Under the pieces are notes generated by a model. It saw only the letters and a program-made list of their open reading frames with translations. It searched no databases and had not been told where the DNA came from. Of a stretch of 64,000 bases of DNA, positions 20,549 through 30,809 are shown in pieces (within the stretch, counting starts at the first letter, position 1; each line of letters starts with the position of its first letter). The stretch lies in assembly GCA_030916885.1 (NCBI GenBank), contig JAUPVT010000024.1, positions 1 through 64,000 of the forward strand, given 5' to 3'. The position numbers and the translations under genes were made by a program. Source of the stretch: Chlamydiota bacterium (GTDB lineage Bacteria > Chlamydiota > Chlamydiia > Chlamydiales > Rhabdochlamydiaceae).

Positions 20549-20621
20549 TGGCCAGAGCCGGATTTGAACCGGCGACACAAGGCTTTTCAGGCCTCTGCTC
20601 TACCGACTGAGCTATCTGGCC
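20549..20621 (-). tRNA. tRNA-Phe(GAA)
   Basis: GGCCAGATAGCTCAGTCGGTAGAGCAGAGGCCTGAAAAGCCTTGTGTCGCCGGTTCAAATCCGGCTCTGGCCA. Confidence 0.97.
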
Positions 20622-20675
20622 ATACGGATGAATCAAGAAAGATATAAAGCCGAATGATTTTTTGCAATAGGTTAT

Positions 20676-22670
20676 TTATCTTTTATTAAAATATTGCGTG
20701 CTGTTTTCTAATAATGCCATATCTTTTAAAATATTTAATGCCTCAGACATTTGCAGGTCCTCTATTCCCCAATTTCGATTTACGGTTAAACTATTTTCTT
20801 TCCCTTCTTTTTCTTGTTTTTTAACATCTAGAAATAGAGAAAAATTTTTATCACGACTGAGCCTTTGACTGCTATTTATTGTTAAAAGAGATTCCATTTG
20901 ATTCCAGGCAGAAACTTTTTTCTGCAGATTTGGTAAATAATGCTTTTGAAACCAATTGATTTGTTGAGGATTTATGTCTATCAAAGGATCTGCATACACT
21001 GATGGAATTCGATCACATTTTAGAGGGTATTGCAAAAATCTCTCTCCTACATCATAAATAAAATACCGAGAAGGAACTACAATATTAGCTTTTACTCCTT
21101 CGATTTGCGTAGAGATCCCTGAAACAGTATAATATCTACCAACGGTTACTTTAAAAAACGAAGGCGCTTTTTCTCTTGTCACAGTTTGAAATTGAATTGT
21201 GCCTTTTCCATAAGTTCTTTCATCTCCTATTACTAAGGCAACACCATAGTCCTGTAATGCCTGTGCTACAATTTCAGCAGCAGAAGCTGAGAGTTTTGAG
21301 GTTAAAATAACCAGAGGACCATCGTAATAATTTCTTCCATCTAGTTCACGTAAATATTGTATTTCTTCTTGGGCGTATTTGGAAACAACAATCACCCCAT
21401 TAGAAATGAAAAGACCCGCAACTTTAACAGCTTGTGTTAAGAAACCACCGGAATTATCCCTTAAATCTAAAACCAAACCAAGCAACTTCCCCTGCTTTTT
21501 TAACTCTCTTAAAGCGAATCGAATATCTGCTTCACAACTTGAACTATCTTTACTTTCATAAAAAGAAGGAAGAGTAAGCTTTCCAATAATTCCATCACCA
21601 AATGGCTCAAAGGTGTATTGTAGTCGGTCTTGCTCCATAATGATTTTTTCTTTTTGTAAGGTTACAAAATAATTCACTTCTTGCTTATCTTGTATTCTTC
21701 TTAATTCTAATTCAATCTTGGGTTTATTCACACTTTGTAGACAGTCTAATACTTGTTCATAAGAGAGCTGATCAATAGATTTCCCATCAATAGATACAAG
21801 CACATCTCCTGACATAATTTTACCTACACGATAAGCCGGTCCTCCTTTAACTAAATCACTAATGACAACTCCTTCAACAGACTCGGTTAACACTACACCA
21901 ATTCCTTCGAATTGTTTTTCTAGACAAGTACGCATTTCTATAGCTTCTTTAGGACTAAAATAGCAGGTATGCGCGTCTAAGCTTTTTGCCATAGCTTTCA
22001 GTACATGCATAGATATTTGTTCTTCTAAAGCACTTTTAGTCAATTTTTTACCCTGAGCATCAATGTCCAGATAAGTATTCTCTAAATGAGATAACCGCTT
22101 TTCCCATAAAGCAAATACTTTTTGGATATACGCAGAGTCAAACTTTCTATTTGGATTTTGTTTCTTCTCAAATGCAATGATTTTTTGTAAATGGCTTTTA
22201 ATTCTTGCTTGTAGCTCCTCTTTGCTACGAGGATAATCAGAGTAGGTTTTATGGTTTATTGATTCTTCTGCTGTTTTTATAAGCTCTTTTTGTAGTAATA
22301 CTCGATAAGACCGCTCTCTTTTAATCGAATTTCTTATTATGTTATTCAATTCCTGAAAAACCGTGAAATAACCTTGTTTATATTGTTCCACTATTTGAGC
22401 TAACAATTCGCGAGATGGGTTAAGGTAAGCGTCAATTTCATCAAAAAGTAAATAGTTTTTATTGCTATCAAACTGTTCAATATAAATTCTTAGACTACGT
22501 TTAGCAAGCAATTCATTGAATTCTTTATGTTCTACATGATACCGTAGCATTTCTTCCATGTTATTACGGATAGAAGAAATCACTATACCTGGCTTTTTAA
22601 AAGATCCCATATTACCAGATCCTAAAACCATCCCAAGAAAACTTATTAAAAAAAATTTAAAAATCTTCAT
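20676..22670 (-). CDS. C-terminal processing (tail-specific) protease, PDZ + S41
   Basis: PDZ (GDVLVSIDGKSID), LRDNSGGFLTQAV, TSKLSASAAEIVAQALQDYG, GKGTIQ. Confidence 0.92.
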   Translation of the reverse strand: MKIFKFFLISFLGMVLGSGNMGSFKKPGIVISSIRNNMEEMLRYHVEHKEFNELLAKRSLRIYIEQFDSNKNYLLFDEIDAYLNPSRELLAQIVEQYKQGYFTVFQELNNIIRNSIKRERSYRVLLQKELIKTAEESINHKTYSDYPRSKEELQARIKSHLQKIIAFEKKQNPNRKFDSAYIQKVFALWEKRLSHLENTYLDIDAQGKKLTKSALEEQISMHVLKAMAKSLDAHTCYFSPKEAIEMRTCLEKQFEGIGVVLTESVEGVVISDLVKGGPAYRVGKIMSGDVLVSIDGKSIDQLSYEQVLDCLQSVNKPKIELELRRIQDKQEVNYFVTLQKEKIIMEQDRLQYTFEPFGDGIIGKLTLPSFYESKDSSSCEADIRFALRELKKQGKLLGLVLDLRDNSGGFLTQAVKVAGLFISNGVIVVSKYAQEEIQYLRELDGRNYYDGPLVILTSKLSASAAEIVAQALQDYGVALVIGDERTYGKGTIQFQTVTREKAPSFFKVTVGRYYTVSGISTQIEGVKANIVVPSRYFIYDVGERFLQYPLKCDRIPSVYADPLIDINPQQINWFQKHYLPNLQKKVSAWNQMESLLTINSSQRLSRDKNFSLFLDVKKQEKEGKENSLTVNRNWGIEDLQMSEALNILKDMALLENSTQYFNKR

Positions 22671-22850
22671 CCTAATAACCCTTGTTTAATCTTTGTTTAT
22701 ATGATGAGTCTAATTTTTAAAATTAAATTTCTCAATAAAAGGTTAAGAAAGTTAGTTTAAAATTTTTTTAAACTAGATTTTTGATAATCTTTTTGCAAGA
22801 AATGTTGTTCCTAGTTATATTTTCTTCCATGTTGTATGCTAAGAAGCAGA

Positions 22851-22880
22851 AGAAGCTTTTTTCTAAGGCTTCTTTTTTTT
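22851..22880 (+). promoter_or_regulatory. terminator/attenuator-like hairpin in the rpsL leader
   Basis: AGAAGC…GCTTCT stem followed by a T run, about 30 nt before the rpsL ATG. Confidence 0.45.
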
Positions 22881-22909
22881 AATTAACTCGCTCAAGGAGA
22901 AGGGCAAAG

Positions 22910-23281
22910 ATGCCAACAATTAATCAATTAGTGCGTTTTGGACGCAAGTCAAAAAGAAAAAGAGAGAAATCCCCTGCTCTACAAAGTTGCCCGCAAAAAC
23001 GCGGCGTTTGTGTTCAGGTAAAGACAAAGACACCAAAAAAACCAAACTCGGCTTTAAGAAAAGTTGCTTGGATACGTCTCTCTAATGGAAAGGAAATCAT
23101 TGCCTATATCGGAGGAGAAGGCCATAACTTGCAAGAGCACAGTATCGTACTGGTCCGTGGTGGAAAAGTAAAAGACCTCCCTGGTGTACGTTATCACATT
23201 GTAAGAGGAGCTCTTGATTGTGCCGCAGTAAAAGACCGAAAACAATCCAGATCTAAATATGGCGCAAAGCGCCCTAAGTAA
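22910..23281 (+). CDS. rpsL: 30S ribosomal protein S12
   Basis: [36 protein letters not shown]. Confidence 0.97.
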   Translation: MPTINQLVRFGRKSKRKREKSPALQSCPQKRGVCVQVKTKTPKKPNSALRKVAWIRLSNGKEIIAYIGGEGHNLQEHSIVLVRGGKVKDLPGVRYHIVRGALDCAAVKDRKQSRSKYGAKRPK

Positions 23282-23413
23282 AGTAATCTTAGGATATCCA
23301 AATATGGAGATCCTGGCCCTCAACTGTCTCTTTTTTTTTTAATAAAAGGGTCAATCGTGGGCCGAGCAAAAGTAGCTCAAGTGAAGATCATTATTTTGAA
23401 AGAAGGAAAATTT

Positions 23414-23887
23414 ATGTCAAGAAGACGTCGTGCTATTAAAAGGCAACCTGAACCAGACCCACATTATAAAAGCGAAGTTGTTGCTAAATTGATTAATAAG
23501 GCTATGATTAGCGGTAAAAAGTCTACTGCTCGCCGCATTGTCTATAATGCTATAGAAGCCTTTGCTAAGAAAATTAAATCTACTGATATATTAAATGATT
23601 TTTTACAGGCTCTAGAGAACGCAAAGCCTTCTTTAGAGGTAAAATCTCGCCGTATTGGTGGCGCTACTTATCAGGTTCCTATTGAAATCCCTGCTGACCG
23701 TCGAACTTCCATGGCTATGACTTGGATTATCAATTACTCTCGCGCTAAAGCTGGAAGATCCATGGAAGAAGCTCTTTGTATTGAACTTGTAGATTGTTTT
23801 AACAACCAAGGTGCTACTATTAAGAAAAAAGATGATACACATCGCATGGCTGAATCGAATCGTGCATTTGCCCACTATAAATGGTAA
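23414..23887 (+). CDS. rpsG: 30S ribosomal protein S7
   Basis: MSRRRRAIKRQPEPDPHYKSEVVAKLINKAM; upstream codons of the track ORF not needed. Confidence 0.96.
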   Translation: MSRRRRAIKRQPEPDPHYKSEVVAKLINKAMISGKKSTARRIVYNAIEAFAKKIKSTDILNDFLQALENAKPSLEVKSRRIGGATYQVPIEIPADRRTSMAMTWIINYSRAKAGRSMEEALCIELVDCFNNQGATIKKKDDTHRMAESNRAFAHYKW

Positions 23888-23896
23888 AGGAGCTTT

Positions 23897-26002
23897 ATGA
23901 ATCAACGACCGGAAAAAGATAAGTTAGAAAGAGTACGTAATGTTGGCATCATGGCACATATTGATGCTGGTAAAACAACCACAACTGAACGTATCCTTTA
24001 CTATTCTGGGCGCTCTCACCGTATTGGTGAGGTGCATGAGGGTGCTGCAACAATGGATTTCATGGAGCAAGAGCGCGAAAGAGGGATTACCATTACCTCG
24101 GCATCTACCACTGTATATTGGCCAGATAAAGATGGAAACGATTGTAAAATTAATATTATAGATACCCCAGGGCACGTTGATTTTACAGTAGAAGTAGAGC
24201 GCTCTCTTAGAGTTTTAGATGGTGCTGTTGCGGTGTTTGATGCAGTGGCAGGAGTGCAACCTCAATCAGAGACCGTTTGGCGCCAAGCAGAGCGTTATAG
24301 TGTTCCACGTATTGCATTTATTAACAAAATGGATCGAGTAGGTGCTGACTTCTTCATGGCTGTTGATTCTATGAAAGATAAACTAGGTGCTAATGCTGTT
24401 CCTGTTCAATGCCCTATTGGTGCAGAAGGGGCTTTTAAAGGTATGGTTGATCTAGTTAAAATGAAAGCATACCTCTTTTTAGATGAGACTTTAGGCTCTA
24501 AGTATGAAATAGCAGAGATCCCAGAAGACCTGCTTTCTAAATGCCGAGAGATGCGCCAACAATTGCTTGAAGAACTAGCAACCGTTGATGAAGAAAATGA
24601 AGAATTCATGACAAAAGTGCTAGAGAACCCAGACAGCTTAACAGAAAATGAGATTCATGTAGCTATCCGCAAGGCGGTTTGTCAAAATCGATTGAATCCG
24701 GTTTTATGTGGAACAGCATTTAAAAATAAAGGGGTACAACCTCTGTTGGATGCGATTGTTAACTGGATGCCCTCTCCTATTGATCGAGGATTAATTAAAG
24801 GAATTAATTCTATAACAGATGAACAAATGACTTTGGAACCCAAAGACAATGGACCTCTAGCTGCTTTAGCATTTAAAATTGCGACTGATCCTTATGTAGG
24901 TAGATTGACTTTTGTACGCATTTATTCAGGTGTTCTTTCTAAAGGAAGCACTTTAATGAATACAACAAAAGGTAAAAGAGAAAGAATCTCACGTTTGTTA
25001 GAAATGCACGCGAATCAACGTAAAGATCGCGATGCTTTTTTTACAGGAGATATCGCAGCCTGTATTGGCCTAAAATGTACTAGTACAGGGGATACCTTGT
25101 GTAGCGAAAACTCCCCCCTTTTATTGGAGAAAATGGAGTTTCCAGAACCTGTAATCTCTATGGCAATTGAGCCAAAATCAAAAGAGAATAGAGAAAAGCT
25201 CTCAGTGGCCTTGGGAGCGCTCTCTGAAGAAGATCCTACGTTTCGCGTATTTACCAATGAAGAAACAGGACAAACAATTATTGCAGGGATGGGAGAATTA
25301 CATCTAGACATTCTTCGAGATCGCATGTGCCGCGAATTTTCTGTAGAAGCAAATGTGGGTAAGCCAGAGGTTGCTTACAAAGAAACTATTACAAAACCTT
25401 GTAAAACAGAAACAAAATACATTAAACAATCTGGTGGGCGTGGTCAATACGCACATGTTGTGTTGGAAATTGAGCCTAATGAACAAGGCAAAGGTAATGA
25501 AGTCGTTAGCAAAATCGTCGGTGGCGTTATTCCTAAAGAATACATTCCAGCAGTTATTAAAGGGGTTAACGAAGGACTAGCAACAGGTGTCTTAGCAGGT
25601 TATGGCCTTGTTGATGTAAAAGTTTCTATTGTTTATGGCTCTTATCATGAAGTTGACTCAAATGAAATGGCCTTTAAAATATGTGGATCGATGGCTGTTA
25701 AGGAAGCAGCCCGTAAGAGCGCTCCTATTTTATTAGAGCCCATCATGAAGGTTTCAGTATCTACCCCAGAGCAATTTATGGGAGATGTTATAGGTGATAT
25801 TAATCGACGTCGTGGTAAAATCCTCAATCAAATTACGCAAAAAAAGATAATTCTCATTGAATCAGAGGTTCCCTTAAGTGAAATGTTTGGATATTCTACA
25901 GAGCTTCGTTCTATTAGTTCAGGGCGTGCCAATTATGTAATGGAACCTTCTCATTTCGAGCGCGTTCCTCAAAAAATTCAAGATACAATTGTGAAAAAAT
26001 AA
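23897..26002 (+). CDS. fusA: elongation factor G
   Basis: [32 protein letters not shown], full length. Confidence 0.98.
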   Translation: MNQRPEKDKLERVRNVGIMAHIDAGKTTTTERILYYSGRSHRIGEVHEGAATMDFMEQERERGITITSASTTVYWPDKDGNDCKINIIDTPGHVDFTVEVERSLRVLDGAVAVFDAVAGVQPQSETVWRQAERYSVPRIAFINKMDRVGADFFMAVDSMKDKLGANAVPVQCPIGAEGAFKGMVDLVKMKAYLFLDETLGSKYEIAEIPEDLLSKCREMRQQLLEELATVDEENEEFMTKVLENPDSLTENEIHVAIRKAVCQNRLNPVLCGTAFKNKGVQPLLDAIVNWMPSPIDRGLIKGINSITDEQMTLEPKDNGPLAALAFKIATDPYVGRLTFVRIYSGVLSKGSTLMNTTKGKRERISRLLEMHANQRKDRDAFFTGDIAACIGLKCTSTGDTLCSENSPLLLEKMEFPEPVISMAIEPKSKENREKLSVALGALSEEDPTFRVFTNEETGQTIIAGMGELHLDILRDRMCREFSVEANVGKPEVAYKETITKPCKTETKYIKQSGGRGQYAHVVLEIEPNEQGKGNEVVSKIVGGVIPKEYIPAVIKGVNEGLATGVLAGYGLVDVKVSIVYGSYHEVDSNEMAFKICGSMAVKEAARKSAPILLEPIMKVSVSTPEQFMGDVIGDINRRRGKILNQITQKKIILIESEVPLSEMFGYSTELRSISSGRANYVMEPSHFERVPQKIQDTIVKK

Positions 26003-26018
26003 AAACAAACAAATATAT

Positions 26019-26369
26019 ATGGCTAAAAAAGAAAAAAAGAAAATACGCATTTGCCTTAAAGGCTATGACCAACGCGTTTTAGATCGTGCTGTAGTTGACA
26101 TTGTCGAGACAGCAAAACGAACCGGAGCTAGAGTAGCAGGTCCTATTCCTCTGCCTACTAAAAGACAAGGGTATACTGTCTTAAGATCTCCTCATGGTGA
26201 TCGTAAATCTCATGAGCAGTTTGAAACACGTACCTGTAGTCGTATGCTAGATATTCTAGACCCAACATTGGATACACTTGATAAATTGAAAGTACTCCCT
26301 GTTGCAGCTGGAGTGCATATCGCAGTTAAGCAATTATCTTCCACTGCTAGACAGGCTAAAAGCGCTTAA
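26019..26369 (+). CDS. rpsJ: 30S ribosomal protein S10
   Basis: [34 protein letters not shown]. Confidence 0.96.
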   Translation: MAKKEKKKIRICLKGYDQRVLDRAVVDIVETAKRTGARVAGPIPLPTKRQGYTVLRSPHGDRKSHEQFETRTCSRMLDILDPTLDTLDKLKVLPVAAGVHIAVKQLSSTARQAKSA

Positions 26370-26747
26370 AAAATTACCAACAAAAGAGATAATAATATCG
26401 CTTTTATTTTTAGACTAAAGGGATACAACGAATGTTGTATCCTCTGTTTCTTGCTGCTTAATTTTTCTGTTTCTACAGTAGTCTTTCTCATTCTTTCTAG
26501 ATGTGCCACTAGTTATGAAGCACTAGGGTTTAATAGTAGGTATTCAGAAACAAAAACTTATCTCTGACTCCTTTATAGTTACCTTCAAAGAAAAATGAGC
26601 TTACTTCTCAGGAAAAAGTCATGCTGTATACTTTGAGCTAACTATTCAAAACAGGTACAAATACTTTTCTGTAATTTCTTCAAGAGATCGGACAAAAAGC
26701 TATAATTATTTAAAAACAAACAAAAATACTTCGGATTCACTAGATAC

Positions 26748-26777
26748 AAACTTTATACAAACTTTATACAAACTTTA
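26748..26777. repeat. short tandem repeat, 11-nt unit AAACTTTATAC x ~2.7
   Basis: Direct reading. Confidence 0.8.
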
Positions 26778-26933
26778 GTCATATTAGATTAAATGAACAA
26801 GGGTCAGCTTCAATTTACTGAGGAACTATCATAAAACCAAAAATTGATTCTGGAAATAAGGTACTTTAAAGAAGAAACCGGCTCTAATCTGATCGATGCT
26901 GAATATTTTTTAAAAAACAGCTAAAAAAAATAT

Positions 26934-27299
26934 TCAAGGATACAATGGATAGTTATATGATGGATAATTAGGTTCTGTTTCATAAAGAAGATTATAAGAA
27001 GGAGGAATTCTACGCACTAGACGTTTACTAATTACTCTATCATCCTTTACAATCAAAAAATAACGCTTTTCCATAACAAGACCGTTGCCTAAATCAATCC
27101 TCTCTATGTATTGGTATTCTTCTGCTCCATCTTCGCGTATACAAATTGCATAAGGATCTCCTACCTGACACTGTATTTCATTAATAGGAACACCCATTTC
27201 AATTTCACAAAAACTCCTATCGGTCATTGCAAAATAAGAAGAGTAACAACCTGTTAACAATGCTATAGAAGCAATAACTATTAATCGATTTTTTGCCAT
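26934..27299 (-). CDS. small lipoprotein, SmpA/BamE-like character
   Basis: Lipobox LLTGCYSS; MGVPINEIQCQVGDPYAI segment resembles the BamE-type repeat. Confidence 0.55.
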   Translation of the reverse strand: MAKNRLIVIASIALLTGCYSSYFAMTDRSFCEIEMGVPINEIQCQVGDPYAICIREDGAEEYQYIERIDLGNGLVMEKRYFLIVKDDRVISKRLVRRIPPSYNLLYETEPNYPSYNYPLYP

Positions 27300-27724
27300 A
27301 CACGTCCTTGAATAAGAGTACGAAATTGATCTGCTGTTGCATATTCTGCTCGCAGTAAATAACTTTGGTCTTCCTGTTTTTCATAAACTTCAAAACCCTC
27401 GAAGCCAATCTCATTGATTCGAAATTCCCAGGCAATAATTTTATCATTGATTAAACCTTTACCTTGAATTTTACCTACTGCTTGATTTTCTAAATCAATG
27501 ATAAATTCTCCATGCTCCATATGAGAAATGCAAAATTGATTACGCATCATATCAGCAAAACCCTTGATTTGTATTTCTTGCGCGCAAGCAATCTTATTTG
27601 AGTTATCTTTATTTTCTACATTCCAACGGGTAAAAAAGGCAAGCTCTTCTGCTACCATATTCAATTGAATTGTTCCCTGTCCTAACCATATACCTGGATT
27701 AAAAAGAAATGAGTGTTGATTCAT
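27281..27724 (-). CDS. conserved hypothetical protein
   Basis: 147-aa ORF in the rodA gene string. Confidence 0.55.
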   Translation of the reverse strand: MNQHSFLFNPGIWLGQGTIQLNMVAEELAFFTRWNVENKDNSNKIACAQEIQIKGFADMMRNQFCISHMEHGEFIIDLENQAVGKIQGKGLINDKIIAWEFRINEIGFEGFEVYEKQEDQSYLLRAEYATADQFRTLIQGRVWQKID

Positions 27725-28857
27725 TAAAACATAAACCTTCTGCTATAAATACTTTGTAAAATTCCTAAAGCTGCCATTGTCGAAATTACCGACGATCCAC
27801 CATAGGTAATCAATAGCAAAGGTACCCCAGTAATAGGTAAAAAGCCACACATCATCCCCATATTGATAATCATATGTACAGCTAAATAAGCTGTAATCCC
27901 CGCGGATAGCAAGCGTCCAAAATCATCGTTTGCTATTGCAGTTACCTGAAATCCAAAATAGATCAATCCAGAAAAAAAGAGCAGTAAGAAAAACACTCCT
28001 ATTATACCAAATTCTTCAGAAAAAGCCGCAAATACAGAATCTGTATGAGCAGCAGGCAACCATTGTTTACCAGAAAAATCGCTATTACGCCAACCGCTAC
28101 CCGTCCAAGATCCTAATGCAGTGGCTGTTTGAGAAGCTCTTTGGTGATAGGTATTTGGGTTGAGTCTTTCATATTGATATTCCTTTAAAATCTTAGTTGC
28201 ATAAGGACGGATCTGCTCATGAGATAAAATATTTAAAAAAACCAGACTCACAAAACCCAAAGCAAATAATGCTAAATAGGTCATGATTTTAATAATTTTT
28301 TTTCGTACTCCTCCTAAATAAAATAAAATAAGTGCAATAGGATATAAAACAAGAGCTGTGCCTAAGTCAGGTTGTTTTAAAATCAAAAAAAAAGGAACAA
28401 GGACAATGAGTAAAGCTTGATAAGGAATACGAATATATTGGATATGCCGCTTATGATTTTCTAAATATAAACTCAAAGCCATTATCACCACCAATTTTGC
28501 ACCTTCAGACGGCTGTATATCGAAAGGTATGCCAGGAACTCTATACCATCTTTGTACGTTATGTACTGTAGGAATAAAAAAAAGTCCTATCAGTAAAATG
28601 AGTATTCCTAAGTAAAAAAGCCATACCCACTCTTTAAATTTACGATAGTCTAATGCAGCAATTATAAAATAGACAATCCAGCCAATAATAAAAAATCGTA
28701 TTTGCTTCATGACCCATATGGTAAATACAGTTGTCTCTTCTTCATCGAAATTAGCACCAGTCATAGAAGCAATAACCAGCACACTGATCACCATTAAAAC
28801 CAATATAATTGGAATCATTCTAAAATCAAGGCGACTTAAATATCGATGATCCCACAT
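27724..28857 (-). CDS. rodA: rod-shape-determining protein RodA (SEDS family)
   Basis: QPSEGAKLVVIMALSLYL, LKQPDLGTALVL, DSVFAAFSEEFG, TGVPLLLITYGGSSV. Confidence 0.93.
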   Translation of the reverse strand: MWDHRYLSRLDFRMIPIILVLMVISVLVIASMTGANFDEEETTVFTIWVMKQIRFFIIGWIVYFIIAALDYRKFKEWVWLFYLGILILLIGLFFIPTVHNVQRWYRVPGIPFDIQPSEGAKLVVIMALSLYLENHKRHIQYIRIPYQALLIVLVPFFLILKQPDLGTALVLYPIALILFYLGGVRKKIIKIMTYLALFALGFVSLVFLNILSHEQIRPYATKILKEYQYERLNPNTYHQRASQTATALGSWTGSGWRNSDFSGKQWLPAAHTDSVFAAFSEEFGIIGVFFLLLFFSGLIYFGFQVTAIANDDFGRLLSAGITAYLAVHMIINMGMMCGFLPITGVPLLLITYGGSSVISTMAALGILQSIYSRRFMF

Positions 28858-28929
28858 AATTAGCTTCTTTAAATATACCTATTGGACACAAATTACGTAT
28901 TTGATCCAATTTTGTCTAGGAGAACTCCT

Positions 28930-29676
28930 ATGGATTTACCTATTAAACCAAAATTTGACTATATCCATTTTACAACAATTGATTCTACAAACAGTTGGGT
29001 TAAAAGAAATACTGATCTTTTAAATCAAAATCATATAAGTGTTATTACAGCTAATCAACAAACAAAAGGATATGGTAGATTTAAGCGTAGCTGGATGTCT
29101 CCTCTTGGAAATATTTATGCAACCTTATTTTTTACGCTTCCCTTAGATTACTCTTATCTTATAAATCTAGGACAAATTCTAGCACTAGCTTGTAATCATG
29201 TTTTAGAAAGTAAAGGGTTTCCTCTACAACTTAAATGGCCAAATGATCTATTACTCAAGAAGAAAAAAATAGCAGGCATCTTAGTAGAGGTGCTTCATAC
29301 TGAAAAGCTAGAAATTGTACTTGGAATGGGCCTTAATGTAAATATGGATGAAGAACACTTGAAAAAAGTAGATCAACAAGCCACTTCTTTAATGCTCTTT
29401 AGTAAAAAGACATGGATACTAGGCAGTATTTTAAATCCCATTTTATACACATTTTACAACTATCTCAGATTACTTTCTTCTTCTGGGTTTACTCATTTTC
29501 AACCCATCTATCAAAAGTTGCTCGCTTTTCAAGGTAAAGAGATTATCTGCCGCTTGGGAAATCAAAAAATCCAAGGAATTTGTCATTCCATAAACTCTGA
29601 TGGCACACTAAATTTGCAACTCCCTTCTGGTTTCATGATTTCTCTTAACGCTGCAGAAATCTCTACTAAAAAATAG
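28930..29676 (+). CDS. birA: biotin--[acetyl-CoA-carboxylase] ligase
   Basis: IDSTNSWVKRN, QTKGYGRFKRSWMSPLGNIY, LKWPNDLLLKKKKIAGILVE. Confidence 0.88.
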   Translation: MDLPIKPKFDYIHFTTIDSTNSWVKRNTDLLNQNHISVITANQQTKGYGRFKRSWMSPLGNIYATLFFTLPLDYSYLINLGQILALACNHVLESKGFPLQLKWPNDLLLKKKKIAGILVEVLHTEKLEIVLGMGLNVNMDEEHLKKVDQQATSLMLFSKKTWILGSILNPILYTFYNYLRLLSSSGFTHFQPIYQKLLAFQGKEIICRLGNQKIQGICHSINSDGTLNLQLPSGFMISLNAAEISTKK

Positions 29677-29784
29677 GTAAAAGGTTGAACACAGTAATTA
29701 ACCCAATGTTGAGTTTAATTAACTAACTCATATTACGCAGATATAAAGAGAAACAGTCTCTCATAAAAAACACAGTTCTCTATA

Positions 29785-30029
29785 GAGAGTATGTAAGGTG
29801 AGTGAGTTATTAACATAATCTGGAGATAAATCAATCCCTAATGATCCAGCATTTATAAACCCTGCCTTCCCCCTCATACAGAATTTCCTAAAAGATCATT
29901 TACATAAGAGATAGAAATATACACTCCTCTTTCTTTTACATATGATCTAGCACCATTCCAATCTCCTGTTAGAGTTTCTTCTGCAAAATCTGTATCAGGT
30001 ACGGCAGAAAAAAGATAATATGCAGCATG
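29785..30029 (-). pseudogene. remnant of OprB-family carbohydrate/substrate porin
   Basis: HAAYYLFSAVPDTDFAEETLTGDWNGARSYVKERGVYISISYVNDLLGNSV*GGRQGFINAGSLGIDLSPDYVNNSLTLHTL resembles the OprB N-terminus. Confidence 0.55.
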
Positions 30030-30044
30030 AAAAATTTAAAAACC

Positions 30045-30809
30045 TTAATAATTTAATAAAGAAAGGTCCGGTTTAACTGACAAACCAGAATATACCTTTG
30101 CTTGTAAAATCCCTTCAATGGCTTGCAAGGTTGATCCTATTGCAGAAGGGCAAGAAATGCAAGCTCCTTGATAAGCAATAATTACTTGATTATCTAAAGT
30201 GAGCTCCTTAATCTCAATTCCGCCTGCATCTAATTCTATATAAGGGCGAATATCATTTGCAATCACCCTGTCTAATACAGCTATTTTTTGCTCATGACTA
30301 AGCTCTTTCCACCCCGGGTACTCCTCTTGACTATGTAAGGAGTTCAAAGGTGTTGGCACATAATTATCCGGAAGGACAATATCCCTACAAGACTCTACTG
30401 CATCTTTAATGGCATCAATGACAAGGTTTAAATAAGAAAAAGTAGATTCAGGAAAAGCAGGAGTCTGGCTTTTATCACGTACTTGCTTATCAATTAAGTC
30501 CACAGTTAAAAGAGCTGCTTGATGGTAATTTTTGCGCATTAAAACTTCACACGCAGCTTCTAAAGCACCAATTAAGCAAGAAGGGCCAAACATCTGAAAT
30601 TTTGCATCAGCAATCACACCATCACTTTCATCTATAAGCAAGTAAATTTTAATCCATTTTGCCATTTGATAATTTCCCTGTTTCCCGATAGCTAATCTCA
30701 TCCCCTTAGCTTGCGCTTCATCCAGAGAAAATGCACCTACATACAAAGGTTTTTCGATTTTTTGCGCAAGACGCTTGCTATATTGCATCCAAGAATGATT
30801 TTCTATCAT
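30045..30809 (-). CDS. NifU-like Fe-S scaffold protein
   Basis: IscU-like N-domain plus NifU C-domain (LDAGGIEIKEL…GACISCPSAIGSTLQAIEGIL); ATGA overlap with upstream nifS-like gene. Confidence 0.8.
   Translation of the reverse strand: MIENHSWMQYSKRLAQKIEKPLYVGAFSLDEAQAKGMRLAIGKQGNYQMAKWIKIYLLIDESDGVIADAKFQMFGPSCLIGALEAACEVLMRKNYHQAALLTVDLIDKQVRDKSQTPAFPESTFSYLNLVIDAIKDAVESCRDIVLPDNYVPTPLNSLHSQEEYPGWKELSHEQKIAVLDRVIANDIRPYIELDAGGIEIKELTLDNQVIIAYQGACISCPSAIGSTLQAIEGILQAKVYSGLSVKPDLSLLNY

Noticed and set aside
23924-24175. ORFs antisense or out of frame within fusA and ribosomal protein genes
   Set aside because: Overlap highly conserved, certain CDSs.
26748-26777. Possible CRISPR or functional tandem array
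   Set aside because: Only ~2.7 copies of an 11-nt AT-rich unit with no spacers; no CRISPR array or cas gene was recognised in the window.
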